From positions 1,100,001 to 1,164,000 of the forward strand of contig OU696591.1 of NCBI GenBank assembly GCA_916048095.2: a DNA stretch of 64,000 nt, read 5' to 3'. Shown piece after piece: positions 53,869 through 64,000 of this stretch; the stretch's first letter is position 1, and each line of letters begins with the position of its first letter. Source of the stretch: Sacculina carcini (Eukaryota > Arthropoda > Thecostraca > Sacculinidae). The notes under the pieces are model-generated. The model saw only the letters and a program-made list of their open reading frames with translations, made no database searches and had not been told where the DNA came from. The position numbers were made by a program, and so were the translations under genes.

Positions 53869-56800
53869 GTTGTTGTTGTTGTTGTTAAGCACTTCGGCCG
53901 AATTCGACCATTTCGCGCATAAACTGTCTTATGTCAGCACTGTCATATGTCTAGTCAACGTCGTATTCAGGCAACGAGGCTTGGGCAAGGAGCTGCCCAA
54001 TGTAAAAAGGATGCGACATTAAAGAATGAAAATAAAATGTGGGAACGTTCCAAAACGATATGATTTTAGAACAATAGTTACACGTCTCTCGGATGCAGAG
54101 AAAAAAAAAATTATATTGCACTGTCCAGGCCGGATTCACGGAGAAACTCGAACATCAATCTGTATATCTCAGGGTTTTCTGAACCCAGAATTGTGCTGAG
54201 GTTCGGGACCAGTTGTTGGCTCGCTAAATACCGTAGAAGTGAGCGGCGCTGCCGCCTATAACTCACGCAATGTATGAGGACATGCTCGACCGTGAGAGGG
54301 GAGCTGCATTCTATGCAAATTGGCGGAGGTAATCTATCAATCAGAAAACTATGCGTTAGTCTAGTGTGCCCAATTCTCAGCCGACCCAACAGTCTCTCTT
54401 GTCTCGGGGAGATCGCTGCTGGCGCCGCGTGGGGACCCATCTGACCAATTACTCGTCCGAGGGCATATTGTGGTCTGAATTGGTTCCATCGTTCTCGGCA
54501 ATGCATAAGCACTTTTTGGTCCACCAGCGAGTACACTAAGCTCTTACTGAACGGATACTGCTGTATTTGTACCTCGTTCAGGGCCATCTTTGCCTCTCGA
54601 TCAGCGCGCTCGTTTCCCGGAATGCCTTTGTGAGCTGGAATCCAGACAAATTGACATGATTTACCCACACTTTTCAAATGATGGAAGCTGATTAAAATAT
54701 GACGATGAATAAAATCCTGCGATGATATCTGTGAAATATGTTGTAGAGCGGACTGCGAATCCGAAAAAATGATAGTGCTACTGAAATTGCACGATACTAC
54801 CAACAACAGGGCGCGATAAATGGCGTACAATTCCGCGTGAAAACATGAAACATATGATGGCAGGCGGTACTTGAACACTTGTTGAGGTAGCTGAGGCGCA
54901 TTTGAGACTACTACAGCGCATCCTGCCCTGTCACCCATCTTTGAGCCATCAGTATAAATGTGGGTACAGTGACTTTGCGTGCCTGTAAATTCGGTGCACC
55001 GCGACCGCACCTCCGCATCGGTGACGGACGCTACACTCGTTGTTATGTAAGAGATATGCGGGAGATCCGTCATCCAGGGCGGTGTCGGTGTAAATGCGCG
55101 AATACACGATGGAATGGATACACCCAGATTGTTGATATAATTATTGACCCGTCTACTAAATGAGCACGCTAAAATACGACTACGAATGGAGTGTGAATGT
55201 TGGATGTCGATGTCATTAAAATTCATCATCGGTTTTAGAATATGATTATGATCGATAAAAACTTTCATGGCGTATCTGAGAGAAATTTGTATCCTCCTCA
55301 GGCTTAGAGCCGGAATGCCGGTATAGGCCCGAAGCGCCTCCACCGGCGAGGTTCTGTGAGCACCCGTGATAATACGCAGACAATCGTTTTGAACCGTCTC
55401 AAGTCGGTGGAGCACTGACTGACTAGCCGCAGAGTAAACCTGAACGCCGTAGTCCATGACGGGCAGGACCAGTGTCCGGTATAGTCGCCTAAGCACCGCT
55501 TGGCTACCCCCGGCAAAACGATTGCCCGCAACTACGCTTAGTATGTTTAGGCGCTTCAGACATCTAGCTCTTAGATATTCGATATGGCTGTGCATATTTA
55601 ACGTTCTGTCCAAAACAACACCGAGAAAAGTGTGAGATGATTTTTGTGGCACCTGTTCACCGGCAAGGGTTAATGCCTGATGGGACTTATGACCGTCGAC
55701 CGAATAAACCACTACAGACGACTTACTAGCCGAAAATTTCAGCCTGTTCCTGCCAGCCCACTCAGAGAGTAAATCGAGACTTTCCTGTAGAACATGCATA
55801 ATATGGAAAATGTCGTCGCCCTGAAACCAGATCGCACAGTCATCGGCGTATAATGAAAATGAGACACATGCTGGCAATTCATCAAAAATATCATTAATCA
55901 TGAGGTTAAAAAGCAGAGGCGAGATGCAGCTACCCTGTGGCAACCCTACAGATGAAATGTGCCAATCCGATAAAACGTTGTTGAGTCGCACACGGAAGCT
56001 TCTCTGTCCCAGTAAAAAATTTCTCAGATAAAACGCCATATGCCCACGAAAACCCATATGAAATAGTTTATAAATGAGTATTTGAGGAATGACCGAGTCA
56101 TACGCGTTCGAGATATCCAGGTAGACCACCACCGTACATTTTTTCTCAGCAAAACCCATACGTATATGCTTTTCGAGCCGCACCACTTCATCCATCGCAG
56201 CGCAATTGGGGCGAAATGCGCTTTGGTGGCCGTCCAAAAGGCTATGGCGTTCGATCAGATGAGACAACCTGTGGGTGACCATGCGCTCGAGGAGTTTGCC
56301 GAGGCAACTGGTGAGAGTGATAGGTCGGTACGAGGACGCGCGCTGTTTAGTCTTACCTCTTTTCAGAATGGGCACTACCGTGCTTTGTTTCCATAGCTCG
56401 GGGAACGAGTGTTTTGTCCAGACTTGATTGAAAAACGATAAAATATGGTGTTTAAAAGATGTGGAAATGTGTTTAAAAAATAGATAATGAATGCCGTCCG
56501 GCCCCACAGAAGTGTTTCCGGTTTCAGCAATAGATCTCTTAAGCTCGTGAATTGTGAAATTGTTGTTATACGGCATGTGATGACTAGAAACAAATGCACA
56601 TGGCGGGATGAAGGATCGAGATTGTGTAGTGCCACATGTCCCCGCACTATCGTTCACTCCTGAAGTGACCGATTGGAAGTGCCCGGCCAGTGCGTTGGAC
56701 ACATCCCTCGTGTCGGCAATTATCCGCTCGTCCACGATCAATACAGGAGACCTTTGTTCTGAGGTGGTCCCGTTTAGTTTTCTAATTTTCTCCCAGATTT

Positions 56801-56967
56801 GTGAGATCGGTGTGGATGATGTGAATGAATTTAAAAAAAATTGCCACGAACTAATTTTGGCATTTCTAATTATATTGCGTGCCCTGGCTCTTTCTCTACA
56901 GAAAACAACACGAGTTTCGGTGGTGTTCAGACGTTGGTGTCGCCGCAGCGCTCGTTTTATATAATCG
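53869..56967 (-). mobile_element. 5'-truncated I-group non-LTR retrotransposon
   Basis: The element spans 3,099 bp between perfect 17-bp duplications. On its coding strand the 3' end is a (CAA)n run (plus-strand TTG repeats at 53869-53886), a tail type like that of I-group LINEs. The 5' end is cut inside the open reading frame, so ORF1 and the endonuclease are missing. It inserted between CHID1 and ATMIN. Confidence 0.93.
54111..56966 (-). CDS. LINE reverse transcriptase-RNase H polyprotein, 5'-truncated
   Basis: The frame is open from the truncation point near 56966; the first ATG is at 56739-56741, giving 876 residues. A reverse transcriptase domain has SSYRPITLTSCLGKLLERM, LPQGSCISPLLFNL and the catalytic FSLYADDCAIWF (Tyr-Ala-Asp-Asp). 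An RNase H domain follows with IYTDGSKMGDRAGCAVVV and a later SDSQSAL. The C-terminus has a CCHC-like motif (CIECSSPLTVEHVLIHC). RNase H downstream of RT places it in the I/Nimb/Ingi-like group. The apurinic endonuclease that should precede RT has been lost by truncation, so it cannot retrotranspose by itself. There are no internal stops, consistent with recent insertion. Confidence 0.93.
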   Translation of the reverse strand, partial: DYIKRALRRHQRLNTTETRVVFCRERARARNIIRNAKISSWQFFLNSFTSSTPISQIWEKIRKLNGTTSEQRSPVLIVDERIIADTRDVSNALAGHFQSVTSGVNDSAGTCGTTQSRSFIPPCAFVSSHHMPYNNNFTIHELKRSIAETGNTSVGPDGIHYLFFKHISTSFKHHILSFFNQVWTKHSFPELWKQSTVVPILKRGKTKQRASSYRPITLTSCLGKLLERMVTHRLSHLIERHSLLDGHQSAFRPNCAAMDEVVRLEKHIRMGFAEKKCTVVVYLDISNAYDSVIPQILIYKLFHMGFRGHMAFYLRNFLLGQRSFRVRLNNVLSDWHISSVGLPQGSCISPLLFNLMINDIFDELPACVSFSLYADDCAIWFQGDDIFHIMHVLQESLDLLSEWAGRNRLKFSASKSSVVVYSVDGHKSHQALTLAGEQVPQKSSHTFLGVVLDRTLNMHSHIEYLRARCLKRLNILSVVAGNRFAGGSQAVLRRLYRTLVLPVMDYGVQVYSAASQSVLHRLETVQNDCLRIITGAHRTSPVEALRAYTGIPALSLRRIQISLRYAMKVFIDHNHILKPMMNFNDIDIQHSHSIRSRILACSFSRRVNNYINNLGVSIPSCIRAFTPTPPWMTDLPHISYITTSVASVTDAEVRSRCTEFTGTQSHCTHIYTDGSKMGDRAGCAVVVSNAPQLPQQVFKYRLPSYVSCFHAELYAIYRALLLVVSCNFSSTIIFSDSQSALQHISQISSQDFIHRHILISFHHLKSVGKSCQFVWIPAHKGIPGNERADREAKMALNEVQIQQYPFSKSLVYSLVDQKVLMHCRERWNQFRPQYALGRVIGQMGPHAAPAAISPRQERLLGRLRIGHTRLTHSFLIDRLPPPICIECSSPLTVEHVLIHCVSYRRQRRSLLRYLASQQLVPNLSTILGSENPEIYRLMFEFLRESGLDSAI

Positions 56968-56984
56968 TTGAGATATAATATGTT
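56968..56984. repeat. LINE target-site duplication, right copy
   Basis: Exact second copy of TTGAGATATAATATGTT at the truncated 5' end of the element. Confidence 0.93.
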
Positions 56985-57404
56985 TATTTTGTCTTTGATT
57001 GATCGTAAATGTCAAAAAACGGGTCTCATATTTTCATTGATTGTTACGTAGGCAGTAGTGATGTTTTGGTTCGGTTTTTCGTGTTTGTGGTTGTTTTTTG
57101 TCTTGAGGTTGAAGGTCGTTTTCCATCTTTGCTCAGTTTTAATTTTTTCCAATGAATATTCCCCTGGATAATGGAGTGTGGAAATGTGGTGACTGTGAAG
57201 TGTGGCTATACCAAATAAATGTTTTTGGTTGTATTTTTCCTGTTGAACTTTGTGCCTGGTGCCTGCACTCATCCCATGTGACTGGATTTACCTGTAATTT
57301 GTTTGTTTATATAATTTGCTTGCAATAAATGTGTAATTTCCTTGCCTTTAATATTGTTTATTACTACAATTTTTTCCATAATAAACCGGCAGATTTGCTA
57401 TCAC
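56985..57404. other. ATMIN upstream region
   Basis: AT-rich DNA with AATAAA at 57325-57330, which could be the displaced poly(A) region of CHID1 or unrelated. An upstream ATMIN exon may end here, since CGGCAG at 57386-57391 could be an acceptor. Confidence 0.35.
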
Positions 57405-58950
57405 ATGGCGGTGTGGGCCGAGGGCTGTCACGTGATTCGCCCGTCTGTCGAGCAACTGAGCGTGGTGGAGCGTGATGTCTTATGTCCCGAGCCCAACTGC
57501 GGTCGCCGCCTGCCTCACTGGAGCGCGTTGCGGCTGCACATCACGCGACACCACCACCGCCGCTCTCTGCTGCCCTTCTGGCCGCGCTCTTCAGCACGTG
57601 GTGAGGTGGCGTTTGCTTGTCCAGTGGAGCCGTGTCCTGCCGGCCACAGATACTTCAAAACGTTCAAGCTGCTCAAGCAGGTTCGGCCGGCAATCAATCA
57701 ATGAATGCTTTCGTTGCAATTGCCTACAATACGATTTTCATTGCAAGTAACTACGTACAAAAAAGTAGACGGGAATGAATAAGATGTTATGTATGTTTGT
57801 TCATCAGTTAACGTTATCACATCAGATATAAACATGAACAGGTCGATGAAAGCACAAGTATTGATACAAACACTACTTGCTCCGCTATGCAAACACACAC
57901 ACACACACCTACCGTATTTATTCGGCTATAACGCATCCCTAATTTCCTATTAAAACTAGGTATACAATTGTTTTGCCCATTCTCAGTTAATACCAAAGAT
58001 GAAAATTCCAATTCGCTGAATGTCATTTCAGCGACTCAGTCAAAACGGTGATGAATCGATATATTTCTATTGGATATGACCAGAACTCGTTTATGACGCG
58101 CATACCCAAACTTTTAGCTCCTGTTTAGGTACAAAGTTGTTCGTGTTATACTCGAATAAATACGTTTGTGTGTGTGTGTGTGTGTCGGAAGCACTACATG
58201 AAGACGCACGCGCCACGACCGCTGTGTTGTCAGCGGTGTCGGGTGGCCACATTCGCCACGGCGGCGCTGCTCAGGGCGCACGAGACTGCCTGTCTGGCGC
58301 GCTTCGGCTGCGAATGTGGCGCCGTCTACGCGCACAAATCGTCGCTGGCGCAGCACGTGAAAAAATACGGCCACAAGCTGGCTGTGATTGTACAGTGAGC
58401 TCGCCTCAACACTCACCACACACACACACACACAAACACACATTTCATTTCATTTATTGAGCATTTGTACCGCGCTTTTCAGTGAGGCAAAAGCGCACAT
58501 ATGAACAAACAATACAGTAAGCAATGCTACATGGCATTTGAGATCAACTAAACATGACAACAACATACACACACAGACACACATATATATGTATATATAT
58601 ACATATATACACACACATAAACACACACACACATATGATATTTTAACATGATCATTCGGACAATACAATAACACTAAAATAACATATTACTAGACTGCAT
58701 ACTCCGGCTTGATCAAATTAAGTGAGGAGTCATAACACATTGACAGGAAATACTTACACACACACACACACACACACCAGACACATATACAGATATGCAC
58801 AGACAGACTTACACAGACAGAGATACATGCATGCACAAACACACAGGCACACATATAAACATACACACGCAGAAATACACTAAAAAACACACACAATCAC
58901 ATTCCAGCACACATTCAATGTGTGTGTGTGTGTTTGTGTGTGTGTGTATG

Positions 58951-59029
<79 letters not shown>

Positions 59030-59949
59030 ACATTATCAGGAAGACAGTATTACAAGCCGACAGCAGCAGTAATGCTTCATCATCGAGCTTCGCTTCTGTA
59101 GAAGCAGCCGACATCAAACAACAGCGACATGAGCAGCATGAGGCTGGCCGAACTTCACCAACACATGCCGAGCCAACAAGACAAACTTGCTCGGCCAGTG
59201 TTGAAGCGGCCTCTGTACAAGACGACCATGATGGCTCATCATCATCATCATCATCTCCTCACCGATCAGCCACACAGCCGCCAATATCTCATCCCAAATC
59301 TGACACGTTCTGTGGGAGTCCCTTGGCTACGGATGAGGGGCGAGGCGGCGTGTGTGTGACTCGTGACGCCGGCTCTCAAACGGTCTGCGTGCGTCAACAA
59401 GCACCGCAGCAGCATCAGAAGCCGGCACGCGGGCCGCGGCGGCGCAGCCAGCAAGCGTTACTTGTCGCTCGCACTTGTCAGACCACACTGACACTGCGAC
59501 AAACTGCGGCCACGTCTCAGCCGATCATCAGCCCTGCGGCTGTCGCTAATATGAGCGCGGTGCGTTCTGTGGCGGCTCAGTGCTCGCAGATCGATCGAGA
59601 AGAGATAATACGCTGTCACGACGTGATGTTCTCATCGCAGCACATATGTCGACGATCTGGCGGCTTGCTGGACAGAGCGTGTCAAACTCCACCGCCGTCC
59701 TCTTCGTCCTCTGCTACTCTTTCTTGCGAGGACAGCGGCCAGGTATTATCGGCGCACACGCAGACCCAGTGGTCGTTCGACGATATTGAGCATCTGTTGA
59801 CCGATGAGACGGGCGGCCCTCTTGTGGTGACGTCACAAACTTGCGGCCACCATGATGATGGTGTTGGTGCAGTTATGGCCGCAGGGCAGGTCTTGTTTCC
59901 CGAACTGTCTGAGGTTACGGCCGTCGATGGTTTCACACAAACTTACTGA
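57405..59949 (+). CDS. ATMIN: ATMIN/ASCIZ zinc-finger transcription factor, three exons
   Basis: Exons 57405-57680, 58192-58394 and 59040-59949 join in phase to 1,389 nt, 462 residues plus TGA. The N-terminal half has the four atypical C2H2 fingers of ATMIN/ASCIZ: VLCPEPNCGRRLPHWSALRL, FACPVEPCPAG, LCCQRCRVATFAT and FGCECGAVYAHKSSLAQH. The C-terminal exon is Ser/Gln/Thr-rich with many SQ/TQ sites and LC8-binding type motifs (SQTVC, CQTTL, AHTQTQW, SQTCG and the final FTQTY). ATMIN activates the dynein light chain gene DYNLL1, and LC8 binding to its TQT motifs feeds back on that activity; it also links to ATM signalling. The ATG at 57405 is chosen; an in-frame ATG at 57342 exists. Intron 1 and 2 acceptors follow (TG)n, and intron 2 ends in a 70-bp (TA)n. 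Confidence 0.92.
58951..59020. repeat. TA dinucleotide repeat in ATMIN intron 2
   Basis: About 35 TA units lie between a TG repeat and the exon 3 acceptor at 59038-59039. Flanking CA (58750-58910) and TG (58919-58950) blocks are mutually complementary. Confidence 0.95.
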
Positions 59950-59999
59950 CTTACTGTGTCACAGAGTCAACTCTTGAAATGCATCAACAATATTTCACC

Positions 60000-60865
60000 A
60001 ACTTGCTTACTAATTAACTGACTTAATGACTAATTAACTGACTTAATGACTAATTAACTGACTTACTTACTAATTAACTGACCTATTGACTAACTAACTG
60101 ACTTATTGACTAATTAACTGACTTACTGACTAATTTACTGACTTAATGACTAATTAACTGACTCACTTACTAATTAACTGATTTAATAACTAATTAACTG
60201 ACTTAATGACTAATTAACTGACTTAATGACTAATTAACTGACTTAATGACTAATTAACTGACTTACTGACTAATTAACTGACTTACTGACTAATTAACTG
60301 ACTTACTGACTAATTAACTGATTTAATAACTAATTAACTGACTTAATGACTAATTAACTGACTCACTGACTAATTAACTGATTTAATAACTAATTAACTT
60401 ACTTACTGACTAATTAACTTACTTACTGACTAATTAACTGACTTAATAACTAATTAACTGACTTAATAACTAATTAACTGACTTACTGACTAATTAACTG
60501 ACATACTGACTAATTAACTGACTTAATGACTAATTAACTGACTTACTGACTAATTAACTGACTTACTGACTAATTAACTGATTTAATAACTAATTAACTG
60601 ACTTAATGACTAATTAACTGACTCACTGACTAATTAACTGATTTAATAACTAATTAACTTACTTACTGACTAATTAACTTACTTACTGACTAATTAACTG
60701 ACTTAATAACTAATTAATTGACATACTGACTAATTAACTGACTTAATGACTAATTAACTGACTTACTGACTACTAAAACTGACTTACTGACTAATTAACT
60801 GACTTACTGACTAATTAACTGACTTAATAACTAATTAACTGGCTTACTGACTGACTCACTTTCTG
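60000..60865. repeat. 20-bp ACTTAATGACTAATTAACTG tandem repeat
   Basis: About 43 units of a 20-bp repeat (ACTTACTGAC/ACTTAATGAC plus TAATTAACTG) start 50 bp after the ATMIN stop codon and probably lie in its 3' UTR. A block of about 240-260 bp (60310-60480 against 60550-60720) is duplicated within the array. Confidence 0.96.
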
Positions 60866-62451
60866 ACTTACTGAGTTTCTGACTAAATCACAGAATTTCT
60901 AGTCCAGTTGCAGGTTGACTGAGCAATTTGTTGACTTGCCATTTGCTCAATCACTTTGTGTGATCAGCTGAATGTTTGATCGAGTCATCAACTTACTACC
61001 TCACTCACACTGACACACACACACACACACACACACGGACACACACACATACACACACGGGGACAATCACAATATCATTGCACAATGCTGCTTGTGTGCA
61101 CGTGTGTGTGTGTGTGTGTTTATGTATGTTAGTTGGGGTGATCTGACACCGTGTTCGAGCTAGTCTGGGTGAATTCATTTGGTGAATGAGTATTTTGTTA
61201 GCGATGATTAAAACGCTATATACATGTGTGTGTGTGTGTGTTTGTATCAAACGTAGCATTGTGATTCCGTAGCAAAATCGATGTATATTGAACAAAATAA
61301 CAAATAATAACAAAAACACACACACACACACACCCACAAACACACTAATGCAGTTAGCGATGAGACACACACATATCTCTCACTCAAAAATCACGCATAC
61401 ACACAAGGTGTCTTCAATGATCTCTTACCTGCCACTTGATCTGTGTGTATCATATTAGCCTAATCATATTGGCGTTATTTTGTTGTCACTTGCACAGGGA
61501 AACAGTCAAATCTTGCCTCAACCTTCGTCTGGTCGTTTTACTCGACCTAACTGAAAATGCATTGATTGTTCGCAGATTTTGTTTAATTATTTGTTGATTT
61601 GTTGCCGTTGTATTGTTGAGAATCACGCGTCGCTAGTGGAATAGATTACAATACACATTACTGTTGTTGGATTACGTTGTGTATCCATGAATTGCGTTCG
61701 ATTCAGTAGCGGATAAAGTGTTTTGGGAGAGGGTGAATTATGTATGAGTGACTAGGTAGCGTGTGAAGGTCGTGAGTTGGGGCATTTTTCAATTATATAT
61801 CCATACACATTTACACATACAATGGTGTGCGAATATGCTTTGCGATAATGCTACAAATTCTACAGAAAGATATTTTTCTCGACCTCTATCAGTGAACCTT
61901 ATGAGGAGTCGATGGAAACGTTTTGGAGGCGGTTTCAGTGTCTCGAGCCCCCCTGTGGATCCGCCAGTGATATGATATTTCTCCAAGTGTTGGTCTTGTA
62001 CTGCACATGGTGGCCAGTTTTTATCATGTTGGTCCCAGCTTTTTGGCTCCTCAATGGAATATTGTCAGTTGTGTCGATGTATACGTTCACCAAATCCTCG
62101 CATTATTCAATGTATTTTCACGTCAGCACTGGAGACATGTTAATCACAGCCAAACGAACCCAACACGATGCCAAACTACATGTGCAAGTGTACAATCATT
62201 CGCATCTGCGCATGAACATCTCTTATACTCGGCATGAAACACACATTTCACATATCCAACCATTCAACAATTCACCGAAAACTGACAAATCACGTGCACT
62301 CTCAAGGCCGGCGAATTAAAACTGGATATATCTGGAACCAGATACAACTGGTTCACACTGGATATATCTGGATCCAGATATAAGTGGCTCAAACTGGATA
62401 GATTTGAATGGGGAATAACTATGGTTGACTGATCTCGTGTTTGTCTGGCTA
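60866..62451. other. Intergenic DNA between ATMIN and cyclin H
   Basis: The stretch contains CA/TG repeats (61005-61060, 61100-61120, 61222-61245, 61315-61345) and a short local repeat of AACTGGATATATCTGG (62330-62400). No coding sequence can be supported. The genes on either side converge here. Confidence 0.5.
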
Positions 62452-64000
62452 TTAATCCTCCTCTAGCAAGTCTCGCATTCTCTTCTTGTAGCTCTGCAAG
62501 AGAAACACACACACACACACCTGGTCAATGATGGCACAATGAATTCCACAAGGTCAGATGCGAGAATCTAGCTAGCATACACTGAAAAATACAATTATTA
62601 AACCGATGTAATAATTGAAATAAAATATAATTGCATTAATCTGCAGTTATGCAATTTATAGAGTAATAATAATAATATATAAATATAAACAATATAAGTA
62701 ATAATATTTAGTAAGTGATAATTCACACACCTGACTCTCGGGATTATTGTCTTCGTTGCGGCATTTTTGCAATCGCTTCTCCAGCTGCTTCACATCTGCG
62801 CGTGCCGGCTGCTCGACCATTTTGGCCATGAGACGAATTTTGCGCACGGCCTCGACCAGCGCCTGAGCAGAGTTGCCAAACAAACTCGACAATATTCGAC
62901 AGCAAAATATACTCTATGTACGTGTGTGTGATCTAGACGCGTTATTCTAGACTAGTCATGCAATAAACTTGCTACAAAGTTGAAACAAATCTGCAATGAG
63001 TCTGAAATAAGCCTGAATTATGACTGAAAAACCATGAAATAAGCCTGAAATAAGCCTCAAATACACCGGATTACAACTGAAACGTTGCCAAACTCCAGGC
63101 GGTAAAACATAAAAGAATATATTATATAGAAGAAACGGACAACAACGCGTTCGCACAATCAATTTTTTTTAGTTCGGGGAGAAGGATAGGACAGAAGACA
63201 GCTGCCGTTACAGGGGGGCACCAAATCTCCTGAATTATCGCCCCCGTTCCTGACAGTAGTTGCTCGAAGGGAAGAAGAGGGTCCGCTTTTAGTCGCCTCT
63301 TACGACACGCAGCGAGTACGGCGGCAGTATTCTTATCCCCTGACCGTGGACTCCGTGGTGCAGTTGTTAGCACACCCGCCTCACAAGCGGGAGGAACGTG
63401 GTTCAAAACCCGGAGGAACAGAATTTCATTGGGCGAATTCTACAATCCCACAGTCCCTGTCCACCCAGCAGTAAATGATGGTACCAGATATCAGTCATGA
63501 GTTGTGCCATGCATTCTGGGGAGGAGGCCCTGTCTAATACGTCTTCCGTCCTTGTGGCGTCATAGCGTGGAGAGGGTCGGTTCTGCGGTGGTAGCGAGCT
63601 GCACGGAACACACCTGTGTGTTCATAAGCCTCGGCTTCTTCCCTTCTAGCAGCTATCACTTGGGCATTTAACTTTTATTTAACCACAGGGACCACACAAT
63701 CTACAACAATCGCTCACGTTCCTATCTCTCTCTCTCTCAACTCCTCTTTGCGACTTTACATCGATCAATCCCTAACAGTCAACCACTGCTCAATCCACAC
63801 CACGCATAAATACACAACACACGTGCCAACTATCATAACGGTCATCGGCATATCATAATTGTACAGCCGACTCGCCTGCAGTTGCTGGCGACTGAACGAG
63901 CAGAGCAGCTGCGTGGTCACGTAGGCGTCCAGATTCTCTTGCAGACGACTGGCGGCGTAAAGCACGGCCGCCAGCGCAATCTGGGCCGGCGCATAAACCA
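62452..64000 (-). CDS. CCNH: Cyclin H, last three exons (partial)
   Basis: Minus-strand exons are 63876-64000 (continuing off the window), 62731-62913 and 62452-62493. Residues APAQIALAAVLYAASRLQENL correspond to the second cyclin fold of cyclin H, and VRKIRLMAKMVEQPARADVK plus LEKRLQKCRNEDNNPES match its C-terminal helix. The end is SYKKRMRDLLEED and stop. Cyclin H partners CDK7 and MAT1 in the CDK-activating kinase of TFIIH, which phosphorylates RNA polymerase II and cell-cycle CDKs. The tail is much shorter than the human one. The first intron here appears to use a GC donor (CTGCAG then GCGAGT), and the second is GT-AG. The upstream boundary of the middle exon is the least certain. A SINE sits in the first intron. 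Confidence 0.85.
63165..63350. repeat. Repeat fragment with GTCGTAAGAGGCGACTAAA
   Basis: In complement, 63285-63305 contains GTCGTAAGAGGCGACTAAA, a motif I associate with widespread invertebrate interspersed repeats, followed by GCGGACCCTCTTCTTCC. It directly abuts the SINE copy at 63351. The element type is unknown. Confidence 0.4.
63351..63670 (+). repeat. SINE family V, full-length copy with tRNA-Val head
   Basis: The head at 63351-63418 matches tRNA-Val(CAC): TCCGTGGTGCAGTTGTTAGC, anticodon arm CCCGCCTCACAAGCGGG and a B-box GTGGTTCAAAACC with decay. The body is the same as at 4503-4806, ending with the GCTATCACTTGGGC version of the 3' block. This best copy defines the family. It is in the first visible cyclin H intron, antisense to the gene. 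Confidence 0.88.

Noticed and set aside
59129-59789. Alternative frames in ATMIN exon 3
   Set aside because: They are shadows. The chosen frame is the only one that joins in phase with the zinc-finger exons and contains the TQT motifs.
63351-63418. Functional tRNA-Val gene
   Set aside because: The T-arm is decayed and the sequence continues into the SINE body shared by other copies.

Overview
The window is nuclear DNA from an invertebrate animal. Conserved metazoan genes with GC-rich, canonically spliced exons sit in a sea of TG/CA and CT microsatellites, tandem repeats, tRNA-derived SINEs, hAT transposons and a non-LTR retrotransposon. I cannot place the phylum from sequence alone.

Layout, left to right. 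The last four coding exons of an HDAC1/2 histone deacetylase (+, 1318-3722) are followed by a single-exon hnRNP U-like gene (-, 5279-8065) and a seven-exon TMEM164 gene (+, 10600-15859) whose last intron holds a 1.2 kb minisatellite. A complete, young hAT element with a BED-finger transposase (18310-22859) carries a nested hAT MITE (18437-19652). The eIF2-beta gene EIF2S2 (+, 23384-32465, eight coding exons totalling 1,101 nt) has a 5.2 kb intron filled by a 3.9 kb satellite and ends in a tandem array of splice-acceptor copies. After a repeat-rich intergenic stretch comes a single-exon FkbM/Star-like gene (+, 36366-37304).

TXNL1 (-, 39582-51417) has a 10.6 kb first intron. That intron contains a retrotransposon gag fragment, a 5.1 kb endogenous viral element derived from the L polymerase of a non-segmented negative-strand RNA virus (+, 42807-47942), and an intronless kinesin gene (-). 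CHID1 (+, 52237-53376) lies head-to-head with TXNL1. A 5'-truncated I-group LINE (-, 53869-56967) follows. Then come an ATMIN/ASCIZ zinc-finger gene (+, 57405-59949), a TAATTA-rich tandem repeat, and the 3' end of cyclin H (-, 62452 to the window edge).

The most unusual material is the viral element. It is flanked by a 15-bp target-site duplication and ends in a hairpin plus an (AACG)n tail, as expected of LINE-type retrotransposition. It also contains two 798-bp in-frame versions of the same polymerase segment whose differences are mostly synonymous. This suggests a chimera of two related viral RNAs joined by template jumping. Two other striking patterns concern splicing. Most 3' splice sites follow sense-strand (TG)n tracts, while many introns begin with (CT)n tracts. 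One EIF2S2 exon is preceded by seven tandem copies of its own acceptor site.

The genes are unrelated housekeeping loci (chromatin, RNA binding, translation initiation, redox/proteasome, TFIIH kinase, DNA-damage transcription) and show no operon-like relationship.
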